The notes beneath the pieces were generated by a model that did not search any database, was not told where the DNA came from, and was given only the letters and a program-made list of their open reading frames with translations. The translations under genes were made by a program, and so were the position numbers. Source: Chersky-840 sp963811775 (GTDB lineage Bacteria; Actinomycetota; Acidimicrobiia; Acidimicrobiales; UBA8190). Taken from it: a stretch of 64,000 nucleotides of DNA. Below, piece by piece: positions 7,933-15,790 of the stretch. Location: the NCBI GenBank assembly GCA_963811775.1, contig CAWESO010000002.1, forward strand, positions 124,001-188,000, in the 5' to 3' direction. Position 1 is the stretch's first letter. Every line of letters begins with the position of its first letter.

Positions 7933-10900
7933 TCAGGCGTCAAGCAGTTGGAGTGCTGCCACAGCGCGACGCTCGACGTTCCCGTATCCGTTGGCTGCGG
8001 CGACGGCATGCGCCTTGGTGAGGAGCTGGCGAGCCTTGTCGGCATCCCCACGAGCCTGTCGTTCGGCGAGCATCCTTCCCCAGGAGAGGTCCGTTCGGGC
8101 AGCAAAGAACTTTGCGCCGGCTCGTTCGCTGGACTCGGCCGAGTGTGTGAAATAAGCGCCTGCCTCGTCGTACCGACCGAGAATGGCGGATAGATCACCG
8201 AGCGAGCGACTGACCGGGCCCGAGGTCACCACGTCCGTGTAGAGCCACTGATCTGAAAACGGAGCGAGCTGGTCGACCAATGGTCCGGCGAACCGGGGAT
8301 CCCGGCATTCGATGGCGGCATCGGCGTAGGCGATCATTCCTGTGAGCCACGTGGCGTCGAGCGGGAGCTCGAAGTCCATACCCGCGAACCCTTCCAACAG
8401 GCGCCGCGTTTCCTCGGTGCGGTCCGCTTCGGCATGGGCCAAGGCGAGGGCGGCATTGAACACCGGTAACCCAGGATTGTCGGCAATCGCCTGCTCGATC
8501 AGTGGGACGAGAGCGCTCAGAGTCCCGCGCCACAGGTTCACCATGATGATTTGAGCACCGAAAACGATGAAGGCGTCGGGCTGGCCGCCATCGGTGCCGA
8601 TCTGGAGGGCTTCCGTGGCCAACTGCTCCGCCCGGTCGGAATCGCCGGCGATCAACGCCCGGGTGGTGCGTTGGAGTGTGTGCACCCAGTTCAGAAAGGG
8701 CTGGTCGAGCTGCTCGACCAGGGGACGCTTGATCTCGAGACAGCGGTCCATTTCATCGATATCCCCCGCACATGCGGCGATGAAGCGGCGCCCGCTCGCC
8801 GCCGTGCACAGCAGCAGCGGGTCGCCCACCCGCTCAGCGCGCAACAGAGCGTCAGCCGATCGAACCAGGGACAATGGCAGTAGCTGTGGCACGGCCAGCG
8901 GGAGCTGGACGTGGTTGAGAACCCGCACAACGACGGCGTCGTCGCCGCTGCGTTCGGCGATCGCCAGAGCCTCGTGTGCCAGGGCCTCGCGGCGGGCGAG
9001 TGGGCTCCCGATCGTGAGTTCCGAACACAATCCGGCAAGTACGAGGGCCCGGTCGGTGTGGTCGTCGGAGAGCCGATCGAGGGCCACCTCCAATATCTCG
9101 ACCTTCTCAACGTCGATGGCACTCACCGTGCTGAACGTGCCGCGGTCGTTGGCCAGGACGGCGGTCACCAAGCGATCGGTGTCGGCGAGGTCGGCCGCCT
9201 GTCGAGACGCGCGGAGGAGGGTCTCGCGGAAGGTCGGGTCCCCCGTCTGGCGCTTGGCGGTGCCGATCCCGATGAGCAGATCGAGTTCGAGAACGAGATC
9301 AGAGTCCGCACTCTCGGCGTAGAGGTCGAGGGCTTGCGTGTAGTGGCGGAGAGCGTCCGCCGGCGCAAGGGCTCTGAGCGCGGCATCGCCCGCCTGCCGG
9401 GAGTAATCGATCGCCTTCGAGAGATCGACGGTTTGAACGGCGGCGACCCAGTGTCGGGCGAGTTCGCTGACCCGCGCTCCTGGACTGCTCCCGCAGAGAT
9501 CTTCGAGGGCTTCCGCCACCTGTCGGTGCGCCCGGGCCCCCCGGGTGGGACCCAAGTCTTGGTACAAGGTGTGTTGGATGAGGGCGTGCGCAAAGCTGTA
9601 GTGGCCTGGGGCGTCACTCAGCTCTCGCACCAGTGCTGCGGTGGCGGCGGCGTCGAGAATGTCGAGCACGTCGTCCTCAGGGGTCCTGGCGGTCCGCGCC
9701 AAGATACCGAGGTCGAAGTCCCGGCCGATCACCGCCGCCAGCGACAGCACGCGCTCCGCCTCTCTTCCGAGACGCACGACTCGACCACCGATCACCTCGC
9801 GCACGCTGTCGGGCAAGGCCAGTTTGTCCAGCGAGTCCTCGGCCACCCATCGCCCGGTGGCATCCTGGGAAATAGCGCCCGTCTCCCTGAGATGGCGCAG
9901 CACCTCGCTCACGAAGAACGGATTGCCATCGGTCTCGCGGTACACAGCATGGGCGAGACCCACCCCCACGTCATCCAGAGTGTGACCGGCGGCCGCCTCA
10001 AGGAAGGACACCACCGCGCTGTCGTCGAGCCCGGCCAGTGCAACACCACTCACGCCGCTATGTCTTCTCATCACTCCCAAGGTTTCCCGCAGGGCGTCGG
10101 CGTGGGCCAGCTCGCTGTCGCGGTAGGTGGCGAGGACGAGCACCCGCATGCCGTGCTCGGCCGCGGTCAGGTGGCGAAGCAGCAGAAGGCTCCCCTTGTC
10201 GGCCCACTGGAGGTCGTCGAGGACGAGGACGACGGGCTGGTGCTCGGACACCATGGCCAACAGACCGACAGTGGCCGAGAAGAGCAGGTAACGCTCGGCA
10301 TCGGTGTCGGTCGCCTTCGACGCCGGTAGGTCCGGGACTCTTCTCGACAGTGCGGGAACCAGCCGGGCCAGCTCCGACCCGTGGGCGTCGACATGAGAGA
10401 GGAGCTGGTCCACGGGCGCGTGGGATACGTAGTACCCAAGAGCCTCGGCAAAGAACTGGTAGGGGGTGGCCAGATCCTCCTCGCAGTGTCCGAAGAGCAC
10501 ACACGCCCCCTCATCGAAGGCGACGCGGGCCGCTTCGGCCACGAGGGTGGTCTTGCCCAGACCGGCCTCCCCCGAGACGAGCAGCACCTCTCGCCCTTCG
10601 CCCGCGGCGACGCGCTTGTAGGCGTCGGCAATTGCCTGGCTCTCGGCTCCGCGACCGATCACGCCGACCGCGGGGCCCACGGCCAGACGGCCCGGCAAGG
10701 GGGGGACCGGAGGCACATCGGTCACGGTGCCCGAGCGATCGGCGACGACCACCGTTGCGCCCTGGTCGGAGGGCGACTCCAACTCGGGCGACTGTTTCAA
10801 GATGGCCAGCTCGAGGTCTTGGAGTGCGGGGCTCGGGTCGATGCCGAGCTCCTCCGCCAGGATCTGACGGGTCCGGCGGTACACGCCGAGGGCGTCGGCC

Positions 10901-11523
10901 TGGCGGCCCGACCGGTACAGGGCCAGCATGAGCTGGCCCTGAAGACCCTCGCGCAGGGGATGGATGCGAACCAGTGACTCGAGCTCGCCGACCAACTCGC
11001 TGTGGCGACCGAGGGCAAGGTCGGCCTCGATGCGACGCTCGAGGACCGAGACTCGCAGTTCTTCGAGGCGGGTGACGTCACTCCGCCACGAGGCATCGAT
11101 CTCGAGGCCGTCCAGTACGGAGCCTCGCCAGAGCCTGAGAGCCTCGGCCAACTGTGCCGACACGAGAGTGGGGCCGGCGCCGGGGCGAGATGAAGCAGCC
11201 AGTTCCTCGAATCGCTCGGAGTCCAGCTCACCTGGGGCCGTACGAAGGACATATCCAGGTGCCTGGGTGCGAAGGGCATCGGCCGTGGCCGACGACGCCA
11301 CCAGCGTCCTCCGCAGCCTGGAGATGTGGACCTGCAGCGTGTTGGCGGCCGTCACGGGTGGTTGGTCGCCCCACAGGGAGTCGATGAGCCGGTCACGAGA
11401 CACGACGCGGTTGGCCGCCATCAGGAGGCAGGCGAGGAGGACCCGTTCGCTCCGCCCGCCGAGAGCAACCGGCCTCTCCTCGGCGTCGAGGAGCTCCAAT
11501 GGCCCGAGTATCCGGTATCGCAT
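7933..11523 (-). CDS. SARP-type regulator: winged helix + BTAD + AAA ATPase + TPR region
   Basis: A 1196-residue AfsR/DnrI-like transcription factor. It has an OmpR-like winged helix (about residues 1-92), a BTAD helical domain (about 100-245), then a NACHT/STAND-like AAA module with Walker A GEAGLGKTT at about 318-326 and Walker B LVLDD near 433-437, and a long alpha-helical, TPR-like C-terminus. Such proteins bind direct-repeat promoters and couple ATP binding to activation, often of secondary metabolism. The start at 11523 (MRYRILGPLE) matches the family; an upstream ATG would add eight residues. A perfect 16-bp palindrome lies just upstream. From the AAA domain onward it is clearly paralogous to the cyclase-headed regulator at 15791-19105. 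No biosynthetic cluster is visible nearby. Confidence 0.9.
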   Translation of the reverse strand: MRYRILGPLELLDAEERPVALGGRSERVLLACLLMAANRVVSRDRLIDSLWGDQPPVTAANTLQVHISRLRRTLVASSATADALRTQAPGYVLRTAPGELDSERFEELAASSRPGAGPTLVSAQLAEALRLWRGSVLDGLEIDASWRSDVTRLEELRVSVLERRIEADLALGRHSELVGELESLVRIHPLREGLQGQLMLALYRSGRQADALGVYRRTRQILAEELGIDPSPALQDLELAILKQSPELESPSDQGATVVVADRSGTVTDVPPVPPLPGRLAVGPAVGVIGRGAESQAIADAYKRVAAGEGREVLLVSGEAGLGKTTLVAEAARVAFDEGACVLFGHCEEDLATPYQFFAEALGYYVSHAPVDQLLSHVDAHGSELARLVPALSRRVPDLPASKATDTDAERYLLFSATVGLLAMVSEHQPVVLVLDDLQWADKGSLLLLRHLTAAEHGMRVLVLATYRDSELAHADALRETLGVMRRHSGVSGVALAGLDDSAVVSFLEAAAGHTLDDVGVGLAHAVYRETDGNPFFVSEVLRHLRETGAISQDATGRWVAEDSLDKLALPDSVREVIGGRVVRLGREAERVLSLAAVIGRDFDLGILARTARTPEDDVLDILDAAATAALVRELSDAPGHYSFAHALIQHTLYQDLGPTRGARAHRQVAEALEDLCGSSPGARVSELARHWVAAVQTVDLSKAIDYSRQAGDAALRALAPADALRHYTQALDLYAESADSDLVLELDLLIGIGTAKRQTGDPTFRETLLRASRQAADLADTDRLVTAVLANDRGTFSTVSAIDVEKVEILEVALDRLSDDHTDRALVLAGLCSELTIGSPLARREALAHEALAIAERSGDDAVVVRVLNHVQLPLAVPQLLPLSLVRSADALLRAERVGDPLLLCTAASGRRFIAACAGDIDEMDRCLEIKRPLVEQLDQPFLNWVHTLQRTTRALIAGDSDRAEQLATEALQIGTDGGQPDAFIVFGAQIIMVNLWRGTLSALVPLIEQAIADNPGLPVFNAALALAHAEADRTEETRRLLEGFAGMDFELPLDATWLTGMIAYADAAIECRDPRFAGPLVDQLAPFSDQWLYTDVVTSGPVSRSLGDLSAILGRYDEAGAYFTHSAESSERAGAKFFAARTDLSWGRMLAERQARGDADKARQLLTKAHAVAAANGYGNVERRAVAALQLLDA

Positions 11524-11544
11524 CACGTCCGCCAATGTCCCTGT

Positions 11545-11560
11545 CACCTACCGGTAGGTG
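11545..11560. promoter_or_regulatory. Perfect 16-bp palindrome upstream of the SARP regulator
   Basis: CACCTACCGGTAGGTG is self-complementary over all 16 bases. It starts 22 bases upstream of the regulator's ATG, where a dimeric repressor or autoregulator could bind. It lies between the divergent SARP and repeat-protein genes and so could affect either. Function is inferred from symmetry and position. Confidence 0.5.
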
Positions 11561-11893
11561 GGTCCGCCGGATCCTATACGTATGTCCTCACCTGGGCTAA
11601 TGGCTCCGTTTTCAGCTTCACCGCGCCACCTCTTCAGCACATGGTCAGTGGTCTTTCAGGCCCGAGGCAGAAGGTGAAACCGACCCCGAGCAATCGGACA
11701 CGGGGAATCACTTCGAGGAGGAGCCATGAAGAACCAAAGTCAAGGTCAAGTCGGTCATTTGCTCGGATTTCGACTTGGGCAGCGCCGGGGGGACGCCGTT
11801 GGCATCCCCTGCGAGGCGACCCCCCCGACGGGGTGGACAGATTCGGCGTCTGCGGAGGGCGTACGACGAGAAGCTGGAAGCGGGCGGACATCC

Positions 11894-13651
11894 ATGATGG
11901 CTCAGGTGTGCCGATTCACGGCGGTCCTCGCTTTGGCCTTGCCAGCCGCCGTGGGTACCGCGACTGGCATCGCGCACGCCGGCACCATCGGAACGGCGAT
12001 CACAGGGCCACCGACGGGCAGCTACTCGGGCTCCGAGTCGCAGAACGGCAACGGCATGAAGTTCTACGTCTCGGCCGACCGCAAGAGCCTGCAGGACGTC
12101 GTCTTCCCGGCCGTGAATATGGATTGCATGCCGGGCAACACAGGCCTCAGCGAGAATCTTGCGATCCCCGCCGTCGCCATCAGCCCGACCGGGTCCTTCA
12201 GCGCCACGGCGACGCAGGTGGGAGTGGTCTACGGGTCCCCGGCGGTCTTCACCTACGCCTTCCGGGGCAGCTTCCACGGCGTGGACGCCTCCGGTGCGGA
12301 GCGAGCTTCCGGCACGTACGCCGAGGTGGTCAAGTACAACAATTCGACGGTTCGCGTCTGCACCTCGAAGGGCCAAACGTGGGTGGCGAGCAGGGACGCA
12401 CAGCCCACCCAGCCGACGTCGGCCCCACCGACGGGCAGCTACTCGGGCTACGAGTCGCAGAACGGCAACGGCATGAAGTTCTACGTCTCGGCCGACCGCA
12501 AGAGCCTGCAGGACGTTGTCTTCCCGGCCGTGAACATGGATTGCATGCCGGGCAACACCGGCCTCAGCGAGACTCTTGCGATCCCCGCCGTCGCCATCAG
12601 CCCGACCGGGTCCTTCAGCGCCACGGCGACGCAGGTGGGAGTGGTCTACGGGTCCCCGGCGGTCTTCACCTACGCCTTCCGGGGCAACGTCCACGGCGTG
12701 GCCGCCTCCGGTGCGGAGCGAGCCGCCGGCACGTACGCCGAGACCGTCAGGTACAGCAATTCGACGGTTCGCGTCTGCGCGAGCAATACCCAGTGGTGGT
12801 ACGCCAGCAGGGACGCACAGCCCACCCAGCCGACGTCGGCGCCACCGACGGGCAGCTACTCGGGCTACGAGTCGCAGAACGGCAACGGCATGAAGTTCTA
12901 CGTCTCGGCCGACCGCAAGAGCCTGCAGGACGTCGTCTTCCCGGCCGTGAATATGGATTGCATGCCGGGCAACACAGGCCTCAGCGAGAATCTTGCGATC
13001 CCCGCCGTCGCCATCAGCCCGACTGGGTCCTTCAGCGCCACGGCGACGCAGGTGGGAGTGGTCTACGGGTTCCCGGCGGTCTTCACCTACGCCTTCCGGG
13101 GCAACGTCCACGGCGTGGCCGCCTCCGGTGCGGAGCGAGCCGCCGGCACGTACGCCGAGACGGTCAGGTACGCCGATTCGACGGCCCGTGCATGCACGAG
13201 CAATGTCCAGTGGTGGTACGCCAGCAGGGACGCACAGCCCGCCCAGCCGACGTCGGCACCACCGACGGGCAGCTACTCGGGCTACGAGTCGCAGAACGGC
13301 AACGGCATGAAGTTCTCCGTTTCGGCCGACCGCAAGAGCCTGCAGGGCGTCGTCTTCCCTGCCGTGAACATGGACTGCACACCGGGTAACACCGGTCTCG
13401 GCGCGAGTCTTTCGATCCCCGCCGTCGCCATCAGCCCGACCGGGTCGTTCAGCGCCACGGCGACCCGTACAGGGACGGTTGGCACCTTCCCGGCGGTCTT
13501 CACCTACACGTTCCGGGGCAACTTCCACGGCGTAGCCACGTCCGGTGCGGAGCGAGCCGCCGGCACGTATGCCGAGACCGTCAGGTACGCCGATTCGACG
13601 GCCCACACCTGCACGAGCAATACCCAGTGGTGGTATGCGAGCTTGAAGTAG
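11894..13651 (+). CDS. Secreted protein of four tandem ~139-residue repeats
   Basis: About 585 residues: a signal peptide (hydrophobic FTAVLALALPAAVG, then AHAG as likely cleavage region) followed by four repeats of 139 residues. Each repeat opens with PPTGSYSG, contains FYVSADRKSLQ or a variant, NMDC near its middle and a second Cys near its end (VRVC or a variant), so each probably carries one disulfide in a beta-rich fold. No family is recognised. The start is debatable: the frame is open from an ATG at 11726 that has a strong GAGGAGG site, but that would bury the signal peptide behind 56 residues, so I prefer 11894. A terminator hairpin follows. Likely an exported surface or extracellular binding protein (inference). 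Confidence 0.75.
   Translation: MMAQVCRFTAVLALALPAAVGTATGIAHAGTIGTAITGPPTGSYSGSESQNGNGMKFYVSADRKSLQDVVFPAVNMDCMPGNTGLSENLAIPAVAISPTGSFSATATQVGVVYGSPAVFTYAFRGSFHGVDASGAERASGTYAEVVKYNNSTVRVCTSKGQTWVASRDAQPTQPTSAPPTGSYSGYESQNGNGMKFYVSADRKSLQDVVFPAVNMDCMPGNTGLSETLAIPAVAISPTGSFSATATQVGVVYGSPAVFTYAFRGNVHGVAASGAERAAGTYAETVRYSNSTVRVCASNTQWWYASRDAQPTQPTSAPPTGSYSGYESQNGNGMKFYVSADRKSLQDVVFPAVNMDCMPGNTGLSENLAIPAVAISPTGSFSATATQVGVVYGFPAVFTYAFRGNVHGVAASGAERAAGTYAETVRYADSTARACTSNVQWWYASRDAQPAQPTSAPPTGSYSGYESQNGNGMKFSVSADRKSLQGVVFPAVNMDCTPGNTGLGASLSIPAVAISPTGSFSATATRTGTVGTFPAVFTYTFRGNFHGVATSGAERAAGTYAETVRYADSTAHTCTSNTQWWYASLK
12008..13651 (+). repeat. Four 417-bp tandem coding repeats
   Basis: Copies begin at 12008, 12425, 12842 and 13259 (CCACCGACGGGCAGCTACTC), an exact 417-base period, or 139 codons. 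The first three are nearly identical at DNA level over long stretches. The fourth has diverged most, with several amino-acid changes in the middle. The pattern fits recent duplication or gene conversion, with the last copy escaping homogenisation. Confidence 0.95.
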
Positions 13652-13674
13652 TCATTCGGACCGCTTGAACTACT

Positions 13675-13726
13675 CAGGGTCCCTTCGGGTTGGCCGGCGT
13701 AATGCCGCCAGCCTGAAGGGACCCTG
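13675..13726 (+). terminator. Long hairpin after the repeat protein
   Basis: CAGGGTCCCTTC (13675-13686) pairs perfectly with GAAGGGACCCTG (13715-13726), and the interior can extend the stem. It lies about 25 bases after the stop codon, a typical position for an intrinsic terminator. Confidence 0.8.
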
Positions 13727-14088
13727 GCGCGTCGGTGTGGCGGCCGAGAAGCTCATCCGGCCTCGTTTGCCTGGGGCGGTCTTGTCGGACCCAGGACCCC
13801 AGCGCTCCGCCCGCCGAATGTCGTTGTCCGCCTCTACGGGTGCCGTGCGTGAGACACCCTTCCCGGCCCTGTGGACCGGAGCTCCTCAGACGTCTGCCGG
13901 GCTCGCCTCTGGAAAGCTCGACGAGAACGTCCCGCCAGACCAGCACGGATGGACATTTTCGGCACCAACACGGTCGACGAGGTGCTCGGGCGGCGTCAGG
14001 GATACAGTCTGTTCACGGAGCCGGTTGGGGCCTCGGAGTCCTTGTCTTGCCGGAGACGGGGGGTCAGGATGCAAGCGGGAGCGGTTTC
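13727..14088. other. Leader region before the histidine kinase
   Basis: The plus-strand frame of the kinase is open from about 13735, but the translated product upstream of 14089 is Arg/Pro/Ser-rich and not protein-like. One other frame could encode a peptide from an ATG at 13949 (MDIFGTNTVDEVLG) ending at 14104, without a clear ribosome binding site. I see no convincing gene. Confidence 0.3.
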
Positions 14089-15450
14089 TTGGCGGGACGG
14101 CTGAGACCTCCCGTACTGCGGCATGGCAAGAGCCGCACCCTGCGCCCGGCCCGGCGCCTGGGGAAGCCCGCGTTCGATCTCCACCGACGTGGCGAGCTCC
14201 TCGCTCTGACATATGCGCTCGGGGGTGCAGCGGTGACGATCGCCTGGCTCGCCGACCCGCGCGACATAGGCAACCGAGTCGGTTTGGGGATCCTCTTGGC
14301 CTTTGTCTTCGCGGCGGCGGTCGTCCTGTACGGCCTGAGGAACCACCTCCCTCGTTACACCGGGGACGTGGCCATCGTCGGAAGCCTGGTCCTCATCGAC
14401 TTGGCGCTCTTCTTCACGAGACTCCATGTGCATCCAGGGCTCGTGAGCCCGTTCTTCGTGTGGGTGGGCTTTGCGTCCCCGTTGTGGTTTCCGAAAGTGC
14501 GGGCGATCTTCTACGCAGGGCTGGCCGTGGTGGCTTCAGGCGTCGTGGTCGCTTCGGTGCCGTCTGCACAAGCGGTTGCGGGTTGGGTCATCACGATGGC
14601 GACGCTCGTCGTGGCGTTCTGCATCACATCGTTCCTGACCGATGCGCTCGTGAAGCGCGAACGGTTGGCCGTGGTGGGCGAGATGGCGTCGGTCGTCGGC
14701 CATGATCTGCGCAATCCCCTTAGCGCGGTCTCGAACGCGCTCTTTCTCCTGCGCTCCAGCCTCGAAGATCACGTCACCGAGGATCAGGAGCGTTACTTCC
14801 AGCTGGCTTGGCGGGAAATCGACAAAGCGGCTGCCATCGTCGAGCACCTCAGCGCATACGTGCGCCCCGGCGAACCCGTCATCGCCCCCGTGGACCTCAG
14901 AGCGCTCGTCGCCGAGGTGCTCGAGGTTGCTCCCCCTCTCCCGGGCGTCGAGGTGACGGTGGACGTTGCTCCGGTGGCCCTTCTCGCAGACAGGGGCCAA
15001 CTGGCCCAGGTGCTGACCAACCTGGTCTCCAACGCCTATGACGCCATCGGAGAGCGCGGTGCGCTGCGAGTTGTCGCCACGATCGATGGAGACGCCGTGT
15101 TGATCGAGATCGAGGACGACGGGCTCGGAATCGAGCGGTCCATGGCAGAACGCGTCTTCGAGCCCTTCTACACCACCAAGCATCAGGGCACGGGGCTGGG
15201 CCTTGCCATCGTCCGTCGTCTGGTGGAGGGGCACGGGGGTTCGGTGGGCGTCGACCTCGAGGCTCCGAAGGGGACGCGGTTCTGGGTCAGGTTGCCCCAC
15301 TCCGAGATTCCCGCGCCCGCTGACACGCGGCAGGAAGGGTCGGGGGTTCTCGGGTCCCAGGCCGACGGACCCTCACCGGCAGGCGGTGAGGGGAAACCGA
15401 CGACGCACCCCGTCGACGCGACGGATATGCAGCCGACGTCGCGCCCGTAG
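14089..15450 (+). CDS. Membrane sensor histidine kinase
   Basis: About 453 residues. The N-terminal half has several hydrophobic helices (about residues 38-185), a membrane sensor region with no recognised ligand domain. The kinase core follows: phospho-acceptor H205 in GHDLRNPLSA, N-box NLVSNAYDAIGE, G1 DDGLGI, F-box FEPFYTTK and G2 GTGLGLAI. It autophosphorylates and would pass the phosphate to a response regulator. None is adjacent, so it is an orphan kinase here. The start is uncertain: I chose TTG 14089 because GGGAG lies seven bases upstream; a TTG at 14047 is an alternative. The tail beyond about residue 405 is Pro/Gly-rich and probably disordered. Confidence 0.85.
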   Translation: MAGRLRPPVLRHGKSRTLRPARRLGKPAFDLHRRGELLALTYALGGAAVTIAWLADPRDIGNRVGLGILLAFVFAAAVVLYGLRNHLPRYTGDVAIVGSLVLIDLALFFTRLHVHPGLVSPFFVWVGFASPLWFPKVRAIFYAGLAVVASGVVVASVPSAQAVAGWVITMATLVVAFCITSFLTDALVKRERLAVVGEMASVVGHDLRNPLSAVSNALFLLRSSLEDHVTEDQERYFQLAWREIDKAAAIVEHLSAYVRPGEPVIAPVDLRALVAEVLEVAPPLPGVEVTVDVAPVALLADRGQLAQVLTNLVSNAYDAIGERGALRVVATIDGDAVLIEIEDDGLGIERSMAERVFEPFYTTKHQGTGLGLAIVRRLVEGHGGSVGVDLEAPKGTRFWVRLPHSEIPAPADTRQEGSGVLGSQADGPSPAGGEGKPTTHPVDATDMQPTSRP

Positions 15451-15790
15451 GACCGAGAACAGAGGCAGGTGACCCACGCCCGGAGCTTCCGCCTCGGGCT
15501 CTGCCCTCGGCAACCCCGGGACCACCGACAGCGCAGGTCTGGTTGCGAGCCAAATCAGTTATCGCCCCGACACGCTGACCTGGCTGCCATCTGAATTGCG
15601 ACCACAAATATGTGGGAAACCGAGAGCAATAGCGTGGGAAAATGGCCGCAAGATGGTGCGCGCTCCTCTCCTGGAAAGAGGGTTTTGTCGACGGCCGACA
15701 AACAAACTGACTGACACTGTCCGGCATGGGCGGGTGATCCGCGAGGCGAGCGCATCGTGCTCTTACACGCGAATCCCGATCGACCCGGGT
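15451..15790. other. Intergenic region between convergent genes
   Basis: It separates the convergent histidine kinase and cyclase-headed regulator. No open frame of protein-like composition, RNA gene or clear terminator hairpin was seen. Confidence 0.4.

Noticed and set aside
11708..13606. A 632-residue minus-strand repeat protein opposite the four-repeat gene
   Set aside because: Mirror of the 417-bp repeats: low-complexity Arg/Gly/Val, no signal peptide and no ribosome binding site.
15725..15790. A stretch with a GGTTCAA-like word, considered as a tRNA T-arm or attachment site
   Set aside because: No acceptor stem, anticodon arm or D-arm could be folded around it on either strand.
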